A DNA stretch of 64,000 nt. Origin: Nostoc sp. FACHB-110 (lineage in GTDB: Bacteria > Cyanobacteriota > Cyanobacteriia > Cyanobacteriales > Nostocaceae). The translations under genes were made by a program, and so were the position numbers. The notes beneath the pieces were generated by a model, which saw nothing but the letters and a program-made list of their open reading frames with translations, made no database searches and had not been told where the DNA came from. Positions 18,098 through 27,920 of the stretch are shown here, in pieces. Each line of letters begins with the position of its first letter. Position 1 is the first letter of the stretch. The stretch covers positions 62,001-126,000 of the forward strand of contig NZ_JACJRU010000017.1 in NCBI RefSeq assembly GCF_014697425.1, in the 5' to 3' direction.

Positions 18098-18859
18098 TTA
18101 AGCATTGGGGAAGAGACGGGCAATTTCTGATTCATCAAAAACACCTGTGGGTAATTCTTCCCCTAAGAAATCATTATTTTCTTCACCTTTTTGCAAGGCT
18201 GTTTCATCACCCCAAACATCAGACAGTACATCGCTAAAAGCGTTTTCGTCTGGTGTTTTAAGATCATTTAATATTTCGTCATCTAGCTGGCTTGCTGATG
18301 CGGTGTCTCCATCAAAGGAAACATCGCCAAAATCATCTTCGGTTGCCGCGATCGCGGGTTCAAACTCTTGCTTGTTGTCTGGTTCGCTCGGGAAGGAAAT
18401 TTCACTTAATCCATTGTCATCTTCTTTCGATTCCAGCGAATCTAAGCCAAAACCATCAGTGTGCGAAATCGCTAGAGTTTCATCATCAATATTATTGTCA
18501 TCAACAACAATATTTTCTTCTACAACTACTGTTGACTCGTATTGGCTGGTTTCTGGTTCTGCTGGAGGATGGCTCAAGCGGTTTCCTAAAGCGATATCTG
18601 GATCAAAATGCAATTCCAACACATCAATTAATGTGTCAGCATCAGCATTCAATTTAGAAAAGGGCAACATCAACTGCGCTAATTTCGGTTCCAGCGCGTT
18701 CACAACGCCCAGGATGAGGTAAGAAGGTGGTCGCTTCCCGCCATCAGGGGTGTATACCGATTCCACTTCCATGTGCAGAGTAATCCATTCCCGGTTGGCC
18801 TGGAAGAACTGCAACCACTTTTGTCTTATTGAATCTGTAAAGCTATTAAAGAAAGCCAT
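18098..18859 (-). CDS. DUF5331 family protein, cyanobacterial, in the chlL-chlN gap
   Basis: 253 residues from the ATG at 18859, which has AGGA five bases upstream; an in-frame ATG at 18871 is the alternative. Residues 1-85 are conserved-looking (MAFFNSFTDSIRQKWLQFF ... RPPSYLILGVVNALEPKLAQL); the rest is highly acidic and low in complexity with many D, E, S and N residues. No enzymatic motif. A gene of this family lies between chlL and chlN in many heterocystous cyanobacteria (all5077 in PCC 7120), which suggests a role tied to the dark reductase, but its function is unknown. Confidence 0.82.
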   Translation of the reverse strand: MAFFNSFTDSIRQKWLQFFQANREWITLHMEVESVYTPDGGKRPPSYLILGVVNALEPKLAQLMLPFSKLNADADTLIDVLELHFDPDIALGNRLSHPPAEPETSQYESTVVVEENIVVDDNNIDDETLAISHTDGFGLDSLESKEDDNGLSEISFPSEPDNKQEFEPAIAATEDDFGDVSFDGDTASASQLDDEILNDLKTPDENAFSDVLSDVWGDETALQKGEENNDFLGEELPTGVFDESEIARLFPNA

Positions 18860-18888
18860 ATTGTTCCTCATCCTGAGAACTTGGTGAT

Positions 18889-19755
18889 TTATACAATCAT
18901 CAAGTCTAATTCCTCTTCGTGATTAGGAACCTGTGGTTTACGCGGATTTAGATAAAAATCGGATAACAAAGAAAACAATTCCCGATCCGGAGCATCATTT
19001 GGTACTACTCCCTCTGGGCGTGCCAAAATTTGGTCGGCAATGTTGAGATAATAGTCGCAAACGTAGTTCAGGGAAGGATCTGACTCGGCCATCTCAAACA
19101 ATGTTTTACCTTTAACGCGTGATACGCGGATATCTTCAATTAACGGCAAAACCTCTAGAACTGGCATGGGGACTGCTTCTACGTATTTCTCGATCAAGTC
19201 CCGCTTAGATGTGCGGTTGCCAATTAACCCGGCTAAACGTAGAGGATGAGTTCTGGATTTTTCTCTGACGGAAGCGGCAATCCGGTTAGCAGCAAATAAC
19301 GCATCAAAACCGTTGTCAGTAACGATCATGCAATAATCTGCATAGTTTAAAGGAGCTGCAAAGCCACCACAAACTACGTCACCCAAGACATCAAATAAAA
19401 TTACATCGTACTCATCAAAGGCATTGAGTTCTTTCAGTAATTTTACGGTCTCACCAACTACGTAGCCACCACACCCTGCACCAGCAGGTGGGCCACCAGC
19501 TTCTACGCAATCTACTCCACCATAACCTTTATAAATTACATCTTCTGGCCAAACATCTTCGTAGTGATAGTCTTTGGACTGAAGAGTGTCGATAATTGTG
19601 GGAATCAAAAATCCAGTCAAGGTAAAAGTACTGTCATGCTTTGGGTCACAACCTATTTGCAGTACTTTTTTGCCCCGTTTAGCTAAAGCGACAGAGATGT
19701 TACAGCTAGTTGTTGACTTGCCAATACCGCCTTTTCCGTAGACTGCTAGTTTCAC
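18889..19755 (-). CDS. chlL: Light-independent protochlorophyllide reductase iron-sulfur ATP-binding protein
   Basis: 288 residues from a GTG at 19755 (MKLAVYGKGGIGKSTTSCN); this matches the family length and has AGAGG upstream, while the frame open to 19785 lacks conservation. NifH-like: P-loop GKGGIGKST at about 8-16, cluster cysteines in VEAGGPPAGAGCGG and LGDVVCGGFAAP. It passes electrons from ferredoxin to the ChlN-ChlB protein at the cost of ATP. The cluster is oxygen sensitive as in nitrogenase. First gene of chlL-DUF5331-chlN. Confidence 0.96.
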   Translation of the reverse strand: MKLAVYGKGGIGKSTTSCNISVALAKRGKKVLQIGCDPKHDSTFTLTGFLIPTIIDTLQSKDYHYEDVWPEDVIYKGYGGVDCVEAGGPPAGAGCGGYVVGETVKLLKELNAFDEYDVILFDVLGDVVCGGFAAPLNYADYCMIVTDNGFDALFAANRIAASVREKSRTHPLRLAGLIGNRTSKRDLIEKYVEAVPMPVLEVLPLIEDIRVSRVKGKTLFEMAESDPSLNYVCDYYLNIADQILARPEGVVPNDAPDRELFSLLSDFYLNPRKPQVPNHEEELDLMIV

Positions 19756-20462
19756 TGTTATTTGCCTCTTATAGTTTTTTCTCAAACCTTCGGCTCAAAC
19801 ATTGGCCTTCACCTAGCCGCCGATGGCAATGTGTGAGGTAGTTGAGTGTCATTATTGACGAAATTACAGAGAAAAGAAAGGGGCTGAAAATATGAAAAAT
19901 GAAGTTATTAAGCTTATAAAGCTATATTTAATTTATTTTTAGTCTAAAAATCAAATTAAATCGTTTATTTATTCATAAAAACCTATTTTAATAACTTTAT
20001 TTAACTTTTTTAATAAAAATAGTTTCAATAGACAAAAATTAAAGTTCTACTTTTTTATAGCTTTTAAGACCTAGCCCATAACTATTTGGTGAGTTTTAGA
20101 TTGGCTTGTGCGTAAGTTTTCACCTTGAAGCATGGGGTAATTTGAAAACTGACACGCTGAGGTCTAAAACTCCGATTTCTGCAAGCAGTTCCAAAATTTT
20201 CCTGCTTTTGCAGTGGTTGGGTGGTCTAATTACCTAAGTTCTGAATTAATTAGGACTAATTGCGGATATGAAAAATCAAGGGTTTGGGGGAGTTTGTAGG
20301 GGTGTAGGTGTTCACAACCCATACATCCTCACACCCTTACACCCCTTCTTAACAAATAACCTTTGTGTGTAATTCTTGGGCGGAAAAGTTTATTTGTGAA
20401 AAATTATAAAATTAAAGCTTTTGCCGAAAATTTCTTACATCTGAGTAATTATGCTCAATTCA
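19756..20462. other. Upstream region of chlL with hairpin repeat
   Basis: About 700 bp without a gene. The chlL promoter must lie at the left end. At about 20286-20345 there is an imperfect hairpin with GGGGTGTAGGTG and CACCCTTACACCCC arms, the same dispersed type as in the pecC-pecE gap. Otherwise AT-rich, with nothing recognisable. Confidence 0.5.
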
Positions 20463-20702
20463 TTAAATAGCTTCGATTTCTTGTAAAGATTGCCATCCCG
20501 CCAACCATTGAGAGCGGTCTTGTAAGAGTTTGGCATTAATCCAGAAACGCACATTAGGGTCACAGGAAGCGACCATTTCGGCATAAACCCACTTACCTTG
20601 ATTTTTGCGGTTGACGACTTGAAAGTGTCGCCAACCATCTACTTTTTGTCTTGCTGTCCACTTAGAACCAACTAGGTAAGGAAATTTGGGCTTTTTAGTC
20701 AT
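20463..20702 (-). CDS. TIGR02450 / DUF2389 small conserved protein
   Basis: 79 residues: starts MTKKPKFPYLVGSKWTARQK and continues VDGWRHFQVVNRK. The pattern of LVGSKWT, VDGWRHF and later tryptophans is that of the tryptophan-rich TIGR02450 family. Function unknown. It lies 27 bp after the stop codon of the hybrid kinase on the same strand, so the two may be co-transcribed. Confidence 0.8.
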   Translation of the reverse strand: MTKKPKFPYLVGSKWTARQKVDGWRHFQVVNRKNQGKWVYAEMVASCDPNVRFWINAKLLQDRSQWLAGWQSLQEIEAI

Positions 20703-20729
20703 TGGTCAATTGAAGTCTGAGATAACTGA

Positions 20730-23396
20730 CTATGGTGAGGCGGCTAAGGGAGTTAAAATTTGACCGATCGCCGCTAGTAACTGTTCTAATTCTATGGGTT
20801 TAACTAGGTGTATTTGATATCCAGCCGCTAGAGCTTGTTGTTGGTTAATTTCCCCGGCATAGGCTGTTAATGCGATCGCAGGAATTGTACCCCCTTGTTC
20901 GGCTGGCATAGCTCTAATTAAGCGGATGAGCATATAACCATCAATTCCGGGCATTCCGATATCACTTAATAGCAGATCAGCCTTAGATGTCGCCAAAAAT
21001 TCTAAAGCTTCACCACCAGATGCGATCGCAGTTACCTTAGCACCAAACTGCTCTAACATCACTGTGAGAAATTCACCTGTGTCTGTATCATCATCTACCA
21101 CCAGAATATTCAACCCTGCCAAATCTAAGGTGTCCTTAATTGCCTCACTTTTTTGATTTGTCGGCATAAAATCAGGCATCAGGGGCAATTTAACTATGAA
21201 TGATGCACCCATTCCTTCTCCCCCACTCTCAGCTTGCACTGTGCCACCGTGCATTAAAGTTAAATGACGGACAATTGCTAGCCCTAAACCCAAGCCACCA
21301 AATTGTCGCGTGATAGTACCATCGGCTTGGCGAAAGTAATCAAAGACATGAGGCAGAAAATCTGAACTAATGCCCTTACCATTATCATTAATTTGAAGTT
21401 GGGCAAAAGTATTTACTTGCTCTAGTTTAATTTCCACTTGACCGCCAGTCGGCGTAAACTTAACGGCATTAGACAGCAAATTACAGACTATTTGTTGTAG
21501 ACGAGCCGCATCACCAGCAATCCACGCGGTATTAATTTCTAATACTTTTTGAATTTGGATACTTTTTGTGGCAACGGCTAAATGCACAGTATCCAAAGCA
21601 GCTTCTATAATGTCAACTAAATTTACAGGTTGAATATTTAGAGTAATTTTTCCTTGTTGAATCCGAGAAACATCTAATAAATCTTCAATTAATTGAATTT
21701 GTAATTTTGCATTCCGCTCAATTGTTTCTAATCCATGATTGAGTTTAGCATCTTCATAAGTGCGTCTTCTCAGTAAGGTAGACCATCCCAAAATAGGATT
21801 GAGAGGAGTTCTTAATTCATGAGATAAGACAGCAAGAAATTCATCTTTGATTTTATTCGCTTTTTCCGCTTCACTCCGCGCTGACTGCTCTCTAATTAGT
21901 AGATTTTCTCGCTCTACTTCTGCTTGCTTGCGCTCAGTAATATTCCTAAAAAAGATAGCTAAACCTTCTTCAAAAGGGTAAGCATGAATTTCTAACCAAA
22001 TATTTTTATGGGCATAGAAGGCTTCAAAATGCACAGGTATTTGATGAGCGATCGCTTTTTGATATTCTTGCTCAACTTCCGTACCTTTCATAGCTGGCCA
22101 TTGCTGCCAGTAGTTATGTGAAACTAAATGTATCGGTTGTACTTCTTGAATTTTTGCTGCTTGCTGATTGGCATAGGTAATTTGCCAATTTTGATTCACA
22201 GCAATAAAAGCATCTGTCATGCTTTCTAAAATATTGCTGAGGCGATTACGCAAAGCTTGTTCCGCTTTGAGTAATTTATCTTTCTCCTGATTTGATTCTT
22301 CTAACCGAACATTAGTTTCTACCAAAGAATCATTTAATTGTATGAGTTTTTCTGATAATTCTGCCCGGGCTTGATACTCTCCTAATCTTACTTTTTCTAC
22401 CGCTAATGCTACTTGCACCTTTGCTCTTTCTGTAATTGCTACGCCGACCAATAAAGTCACAATTGACTGTACTAACAGACTCAATTTGTGAACGTGTAAA
22501 ACTTCAGCGTGTACAGGAAACCTAGGTAGTGATATTGCATTGGGATAAACAACTAAATAAAAAAACAGCGTCACTAATATCGAGAAAGTAGAGACAAGCA
22601 TTCCTGAAGTGACTCCACAGCGAGTAGCCGCCCACAAAACAGGAATAAAGCTTAAAAAAGATAACTGTTGAAATCTAAATTCTGTTTGACTACTAGCTGC
22701 AACTTGTGAAACCGTCAAAGAAGCAATACTGATACACAAAAATAAAATCGTAATAAATTCAAATAATATCCGCAATGAAGGGCGAAAACTAATAGAAAAA
22801 AATTCATTATCTGCTGCTTGAAAATCCGATAACCAACCCCAAGATTGCAGATAAGGCGTGAAGACTAAAAGAGAAGTTGTCGCAATTCCCATAATTCCAA
22901 TGGCATTACCCAACCACCAATGGGGAATACTGTTAATTAGGTTGGTAACAGGCATTTTACCGATAGCTACCCACGACAAACTACCCAACACAGCCAAGCT
23001 ACCACTTGCTAATAAAGGTGCGCTGATACTAAAAATAGCTGCATCTCTGAGACTATTAAAAGTCAGAGAACCCTTCCAAAGACGACGATAAAGTAGCCAA
23101 GCAATTGATGGCTCAATCATATCTAAAAAGCCAATCAATTGTTCGCTACCTTGCAAACCCCAAAAAGGAGCCATCACAAAAGATGCAATGCCCGTGAGGA
23201 TGATACCATCAATCCCAAACCAGAAACTCAAAGCGATCGCCACACCCGATGGTGGAAACCACAAAGAAACTCCCGGTTGAATGCGGTAGATGAGTGCCAT
23301 CTCATGAGCCACAACTAAGATGAGTAGGCCTAATGATAAAATTACAAGCTTTCGACGCATGAAAGAAATCTTAATAGATTCTGGCTGAATTTGCAT
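20730..23396 (-). CDS. Hybrid sensor histidine kinase, MASE1-PAS-HisKA-HATPase-REC
   Basis: 888 residues. An N-terminal membrane sensor of about eight helices (15-330) has MASE1 character (PGVSLWFPPSGVAIALSFWFG). A coiled coil, a PAS domain (about 385-500, ILESMTDAFIAVNQNWQITYAN), HisKA with phospho-acceptor His526 (VLSHELRTPLNP), an ATPase domain (LLSNAVKFTPTGGQ, NDNGKGIS, GLGLGLAIV) and a C-terminal receiver with phospho-acceptor Asp812 (SDIGMPGIDG) follow. It would sense an unknown signal at the membrane. No DNA-binding partner lies next to it. Confidence 0.9.
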   Translation of the reverse strand: MQIQPESIKISFMRRKLVILSLGLLILVVAHEMALIYRIQPGVSLWFPPSGVAIALSFWFGIDGIILTGIASFVMAPFWGLQGSEQLIGFLDMIEPSIAWLLYRRLWKGSLTFNSLRDAAIFSISAPLLASGSLAVLGSLSWVAIGKMPVTNLINSIPHWWLGNAIGIMGIATTSLLVFTPYLQSWGWLSDFQAADNEFFSISFRPSLRILFEFITILFLCISIASLTVSQVAASSQTEFRFQQLSFLSFIPVLWAATRCGVTSGMLVSTFSILVTLFFYLVVYPNAISLPRFPVHAEVLHVHKLSLLVQSIVTLLVGVAITERAKVQVALAVEKVRLGEYQARAELSEKLIQLNDSLVETNVRLEESNQEKDKLLKAEQALRNRLSNILESMTDAFIAVNQNWQITYANQQAAKIQEVQPIHLVSHNYWQQWPAMKGTEVEQEYQKAIAHQIPVHFEAFYAHKNIWLEIHAYPFEEGLAIFFRNITERKQAEVERENLLIREQSARSEAEKANKIKDEFLAVLSHELRTPLNPILGWSTLLRRRTYEDAKLNHGLETIERNAKLQIQLIEDLLDVSRIQQGKITLNIQPVNLVDIIEAALDTVHLAVATKSIQIQKVLEINTAWIAGDAARLQQIVCNLLSNAVKFTPTGGQVEIKLEQVNTFAQLQINDNGKGISSDFLPHVFDYFRQADGTITRQFGGLGLGLAIVRHLTLMHGGTVQAESGGEGMGASFIVKLPLMPDFMPTNQKSEAIKDTLDLAGLNILVVDDDTDTGEFLTVMLEQFGAKVTAIASGGEALEFLATSKADLLLSDIGMPGIDGYMLIRLIRAMPAEQGGTIPAIALTAYAGEINQQQALAAGYQIHLVKPIELEQLLAAIGQILTPLAASP

Positions 23397-23916
23397 TACA
23401 GGATACGCAGTTAGGTTAATAAATTAACAACCAACCAAGTTCAGATAAAAATAATTCACTGCCGATGTCCACAGATAAATTCCCTTAAATCAAGCTCAGT
23501 TAAAAAACATCTATTTTGCAGATTGCAATTACATCAAACTCTTGTGGGTTGGACATCTTGTCCGCCCATTTGATGCAGGTTAAATATGGAACAGCTTATT
23601 TAGTGGATTTATTGGGTTGTTATCAACAATAGCAATTTGATTTGATTTTTGAACTTACTTATGAAAATAGGTATCAAGGAATGCCAAGTATACTGATTCT
23701 TGGGCAAAAATCGAATTAGTCCGCCAAAATCTCATACCATGTCTTAGTCTTTATTAAGACTGAATATCAGAAAAACAGAATCAAACTTAAAAATTATTTA
23801 AAATAAAAAATAGAGCCTAAGAAAGACTCTATTTTTCTACTAAAAAATTAATTGATTGACCTGAGATTGAATTTGCTCAATATCTTTATCGATTCATCAC
23901 ATTAGCTAAGTAACTA
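23397..23916. other. Non-coding region between hybrid kinase and PhoX-like gene
   Basis: About 520 bp. Holds the terminator at 23808-23838 on the right and the kinase promoter region on the left. No gene seen. Confidence 0.5.
23808..23838 (-). terminator. Terminator after PhoX-like gene
   Basis: Arms AAAAATAGAG and CTCTATTTTT around CCTAAGAAAGA give a hairpin with a T run on either strand. On the minus strand it lies about 80 bp after the stop codon of the 23917-25326 gene. Confidence 0.7.
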
Positions 23917-25326
23917 CTATTTTTTCCCAGATTCCCAACTTTCGCCACGCCGACGTTTCCAAGGCCCCCAAATGGCACAGGTAATTCCTGGAGTCTGGAT
24001 ATTCACAAACATGGTATTACCATAAGGTGAGAAACAAACACCCGCAAATTCACTGCCATTAATTGCATTTGCGGCAAACTGATAAATTTCACCCTCTTCG
24101 TTCACACCTTGAACATATTCTGTACCGCTACCGTCTTCGCAGAGGAAGAGGTCGCCAAAGGGTGAAACAGTAACGTTATCAGGGAAATTCAAGACATTTT
24201 CATCAGGAGATTCGACAATCAACGTCAAAGTGCCTTTATTTGGGTTACGATTATCAGGCTTATAGGCAAACACTTGTCCTTGCCCCACATTACCGCCATT
24301 GGTACAAGCAAAATAAATCAACCGATTTCCATAGGCTGCACCTTCACCACGCGAGAAAATCGCTGCGCCTTTTGCTTGCGCTTGACCCCTGACAGAAGTA
24401 TCAAAAGCATTAGTCGCCGGATCGACATTATCAATTGCTACCCATCTCACAGGCAATGGTTGATTTTTATATTTCAGAAAATCCTTGCCTGTATTAACCG
24501 CAAACATTCCTTCAATAGCGAGCGCCTCCAAAATTCCGCCACGACGGAGATCGCCATATTTATAGGGACGGAAGCGATAGAAGCAGCTATTACCATCATC
24601 TTCAGTTTGGTAAACCCATCCAGTTTCAGGATCAACCGCCACCGCTTCATGGTTAAAACGCCCCATTGCTACTAGAGGAATGGGTTTAGCAACCTCAATA
24701 TCGGCTGTTGCAGGCACTTCAAAGTTATAACCATGCTTTTTGGTAGCTCCATTAGTCCCAGGCAGAGTTAAATTTTCCTCGCAGCTAACCCAAGAACCCC
24801 AAGGAGTTGGGCCACCAGAACAGTTACGAATAGTCCCAGCCAAAGAGACAAAATGCTTTCTCACCCGACGGTCAGAGCCAACCACAATTGTGGTTGTACC
24901 GCCACCAATTTGGTCATATACATATTCAGGAGCCGCTATTGCCCCATTCAAAGTTGGATTTAACTCGTGATTTCGTACCAAAATGGTGGTGTTTCTCAGG
25001 CCAGGAAAAGCAGCCATACCATCATGAGCGCCGGGAACTTTATTTCCATCGTTCATGAATTGGCCTGTATAAGATATGGCGGTGTAGTTAAAACCAGGAG
25101 GGAGTGAGAGTAAAGGAGTTGTGCTTAAATTAATCCCATCCAAAACTACACCGACAAGTTCATCGGCATTTTCTGGCAGTTTTGGTTGTAAAGGGCCATA
25201 ACCTACTCCGCGTGCAATGTCTCCGCGTGCGACCTTGGCATATAAAGCTTCCAAAGGAGAAAGCATGGTAACACCAGCTGCGCTAGTGCCAGCTAAGGTA
25301 AGAAACCTACGTCTTGAATAAGCCAT
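23917..25326 (-). CDS. Tat-exported PhoX-like (DUF839) protein
   Basis: 469 residues. N-terminus YSRRRFLTLAGTSAAGVTML is a twin-arginine signal peptide, so the folded protein goes to the periplasm. The body is of the PhoX/DUF839 beta-propeller type: NHELNPTL, GGTTTIVVG, NCSGGPTPWGSWVSCEE, FNHEAVAVDPETGWVYQTEDDG and NVTVSPFGDLFLCEDG. Members include calcium- and iron-dependent alkaline phosphatases, but many DUF839 proteins have unproven activity, so phosphatase function is inference. No Pho-box was identified. Confidence 0.82.
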   Translation of the reverse strand: MAYSRRRFLTLAGTSAAGVTMLSPLEALYAKVARGDIARGVGYGPLQPKLPENADELVGVVLDGINLSTTPLLSLPPGFNYTAISYTGQFMNDGNKVPGAHDGMAAFPGLRNTTILVRNHELNPTLNGAIAAPEYVYDQIGGGTTTIVVGSDRRVRKHFVSLAGTIRNCSGGPTPWGSWVSCEENLTLPGTNGATKKHGYNFEVPATADIEVAKPIPLVAMGRFNHEAVAVDPETGWVYQTEDDGNSCFYRFRPYKYGDLRRGGILEALAIEGMFAVNTGKDFLKYKNQPLPVRWVAIDNVDPATNAFDTSVRGQAQAKGAAIFSRGEGAAYGNRLIYFACTNGGNVGQGQVFAYKPDNRNPNKGTLTLIVESPDENVLNFPDNVTVSPFGDLFLCEDGSGTEYVQGVNEEGEIYQFAANAINGSEFAGVCFSPYGNTMFVNIQTPGITCAIWGPWKRRRGESWESGKK

Positions 25327-25455
25327 TCTGCTTAATCTCTTTTTTCCTGATAGAGCGGCAATCAGGTGAAAACTTATTTGACGGAGATTAAGCCGAGATG
25401 ATTTTTAGTTTAACGGCTGCTTAGTTAAAACTAATCATTAGGTTAAGAGAGAAGA

Positions 25456-25490
25456 GGGTGTAGGGTGTAGGGTGTGGGGTGTGGGGTGTA
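25456..25490. repeat. Heptanucleotide tandem repeat GGGTGTA/G x5
   Basis: Five copies: GGGTGTA twice, GGGTGTG twice, GGGTGTA once. Lies between the PhoX-like gene and the hydrolase gene. Confidence 0.85.
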
Positions 25491-25550
25491 AGTGAGTCAA
25501 ATCTTCAACACTCAGTCGCAACAACTACCTTTTCTATATTTCCCTAGCCC

Positions 25551-26618
25551 CTAGCCCCCAGCCTCTAACCTCTGAATTTCCAGCCATTGTAAAATCCGAT
25601 TCCACGCCCACCAAGGATCAGGGTCTTGTGCTTGGTGCTGACACTCTTTACTGCTGAGATAGCCTACGTGACCACCGTGAGGGGTGAGTAACAAGTCTAT
25701 GGCTGAATTTTCAGCACTTGCGGCTTGTAAATCGGCAATGATATCTGGATGAAATAAAGGATCGTCGGCGGCATAGATAATTAGGGTTGGTTTATCAAGT
25801 ATTGGTAATATTTGTAAGGCACTGCTAGCTTTGTAGTACGCTTCTACTGAGGGAAAGCCTAGCCTGTCAATTACCAGTTCGTGGTCAAAGTCCCAGATGG
25901 TATTTGTTCTTTCGATGGTAGCGGGGTCAATTGTTCCAGGATGAGTATCATGAATTCGCCAAGCCAGTTTTTTTAATTCGCGCACAATACTGGCTTCTAA
26001 TAATCTACCAAAACGGTCTTTCGTGAGGTAGGTGAGCGATCGCAATGAATCCAAACTTGGGCAAATTACGGCACTACCACCAATATCGCTATATGTAATG
26101 CCTAAATCTTCAGACCCTTGAGTTAACTCTGCTGCTGCTTTTAGCCCCCACAAAGCTAATTGTCCACCCAAAGAAAACCCCATAAACCAAAACTTACTGG
26201 GACACCCCATCGCCGCAGCTGCGGCGGCTAGACGCACAAAATCCTCACCCTCATACAACCCATCAGAGGTTAAAGTAGGCGATAACTCTGCTGTTTTACC
26301 GTGGGCGCGCCAGTCAAATAACAAGACGGCATAACCTTGAGCATAGGCTTTACGTCCTAATAATCGCAAAGACCACTCTTGCTCTAACTCGCCTGTAATT
26401 CCGTAGGTCGCAATAATCGTACCGCGAGCATTGTTTGGTATTGCCACCCAACAAAAAATCGGTACACCTTGCCCACCTAGGAATATTGTTTTATGATAGG
26501 GCGGCTCTGGATGTTGAGTTGTGCTTTGCCAATAACGTTTACCCCAAAAAGCGGTGTAAACTGTCATCGCCAGACCATTTTGCAAAAACTTAACCGGATT
26601 GTAGGGTGAGTAACACAT
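25551..26618 (-). CDS. YheT-like alpha/beta hydrolase
   Basis: 355 residues from the ATG at 26618; an ATG at 26567 (MTVYTAFWG) would give 338 residues and neither has a clear ribosome site. The catalytic triad can be read: nucleophile elbow FMGFSLGGQLA, acid in IIYAADDPLFHP and histidine in LLTPHGGHVGY. The arrangement fits the COG0429 family of predicted hydrolases. Substrate unknown. Confidence 0.82.
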   Translation of the reverse strand: MCYSPYNPVKFLQNGLAMTVYTAFWGKRYWQSTTQHPEPPYHKTIFLGGQGVPIFCWVAIPNNARGTIIATYGITGELEQEWSLRLLGRKAYAQGYAVLLFDWRAHGKTAELSPTLTSDGLYEGEDFVRLAAAAAAMGCPSKFWFMGFSLGGQLALWGLKAAAELTQGSEDLGITYSDIGGSAVICPSLDSLRSLTYLTKDRFGRLLEASIVRELKKLAWRIHDTHPGTIDPATIERTNTIWDFDHELVIDRLGFPSVEAYYKASSALQILPILDKPTLIIYAADDPLFHPDIIADLQAASAENSAIDLLLTPHGGHVGYLSSKECQHQAQDPDPWWAWNRILQWLEIQRLEAGG

Positions 26619-26774
26619 GATTTTTAAAATTTCGTGTACCTTAGTTCTGATTTTTGATTAATTAGTTTTAATATTTATGTTAGATTTAAAATCTTTTTTA
26701 TAATCAAGACAGAAATCTTTGTATCGACCAAAGATTCTTATTTTTCCTTAATAAGTAGCAATAATTTTTTAAGA

Positions 26775-27506
26775 ATGCCGAGGATTCTTGTAATAGACGA
26801 TGACCCAGCAATTTCAGAGCTAGTTGCCGTCAACCTAGAAATGGCTGGCTACGATGTCAGTCAAGCTGAAGATGGCATCAAAGGTCAGGCGTTAGCTCTC
26901 CAGCTACAACCAGACCTGATTATGCTAGACCTGATGTTGCCGCGAGTAGATGGTTTTACAGTTTGTCAACGCTTACGTCGGGATGAACGGACAGCGGAAA
27001 TTCCCGTGTTGATGTTGACTGCTTTAAGCCAAACTCAAGATAAAGTAGAAGGCTTCAATGCAGGTGCAGATGACTATCTCACCAAACCTTTTGAAGTAGA
27101 AGAGATGCTGGCGCGGGTACGTGCTTTATTACGGCGCACAGACCGTATTCCCCAAGCCGCCAAGCACAGCGAGATTCTCAACTATGGGCCGTTAACTTTG
27201 GTTCCCGAAAGGTTTGAGGCGATATGGTTTAGTGAGACAGTCAAACTAACTCATTTAGAATTTGAGTTACTACACTGTTTGCTGCAACGTCACGGACAAA
27301 CGGTTTCTCCTAGCGAAATTCTTAGGGAAGTTTGGGGTTACGATCCTGATGATGATATTGAGACGATTCGAGTCCATATTCGCCATTTAAGAACGAAACT
27401 CGAACCCGACCCCCGCCATCCTCGCTACATCAAGACGGTATACGGTGCAGGATATTGTCTAGAATTACCTAGTGTCCCTCCATCAGTTGAAGAGGCTTCT
27501 GCATAA
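26775..27506 (+). CDS. rpaA: OmpR-type response regulator RpaA
   Basis: 243 residues. Receiver domain 1-115 with phospho-acceptor Asp52 (LIMLDLMLPRVDG) and Lys in YLTKPF, winged-helix domain about 135-235 (KLTHLEFELLHCLLQRHG ... YIKTVYGAGYCLELP). The wording is that of RpaA, the output regulator of the KaiABC clock and of phycobilisome energy distribution. Synteny agrees: in PCC 7120 rpaA (all0129) is beside chlP (alr0128), as here. RpaB is distinct in its N-terminus. Confidence 0.88.
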   Translation: MPRILVIDDDPAISELVAVNLEMAGYDVSQAEDGIKGQALALQLQPDLIMLDLMLPRVDGFTVCQRLRRDERTAEIPVLMLTALSQTQDKVEGFNAGADDYLTKPFEVEEMLARVRALLRRTDRIPQAAKHSEILNYGPLTLVPERFEAIWFSETVKLTHLEFELLHCLLQRHGQTVSPSEILREVWGYDPDDDIETIRVHIRHLRTKLEPDPRHPRYIKTVYGAGYCLELPSVPPSVEEASA

Positions 27507-27920
27507 GCAGTTGAGTTACTCGCTTCATTCCTTGTTCTCAGTTAACTCAATGGATGTGTCCTTCTGAGGGGAATGCAGTTTAGTGATTGTACCAAGGGAA
27601 ACTCTACTCTCGCCTACCTGACTCTACAAAAAGCTACCCTCCAGTAGACACGATTTTGCGGAGGGCAATGCTTGGTAGACGAAGTTCAAATCTATGAAAA
27701 GTATCGGCGTTCCTGTCGCTACGATTCTTACTAACGCCATACTTGGTAAAATTACACCCATGCTTCACTAGACAACCTTTGTATTCAATTGGTGAAGTAT
27801 TGAGTGTTTAGATACAAAACTACAGAGGAGTAGAGACATAATTAATTCACTAGGTACTAACACCATGAGAATTATCTACGTCCCTTCTCCTCTGCGGTAT
27901 TGATGAGATGATTGCTGCTT
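27507..27920. other. Convergent gap between rpaA and chlP
   Basis: About 410 bp where two convergent genes end. No gene and no clear hairpin terminator were found. Confidence 0.4.

Noticed and set aside
18105..18722. 205-codon plus-strand frame
   Set aside because: Antisense to the acidic DUF5331 gene; the serine-rich text is the mirror of its Asp/Glu-rich codons.
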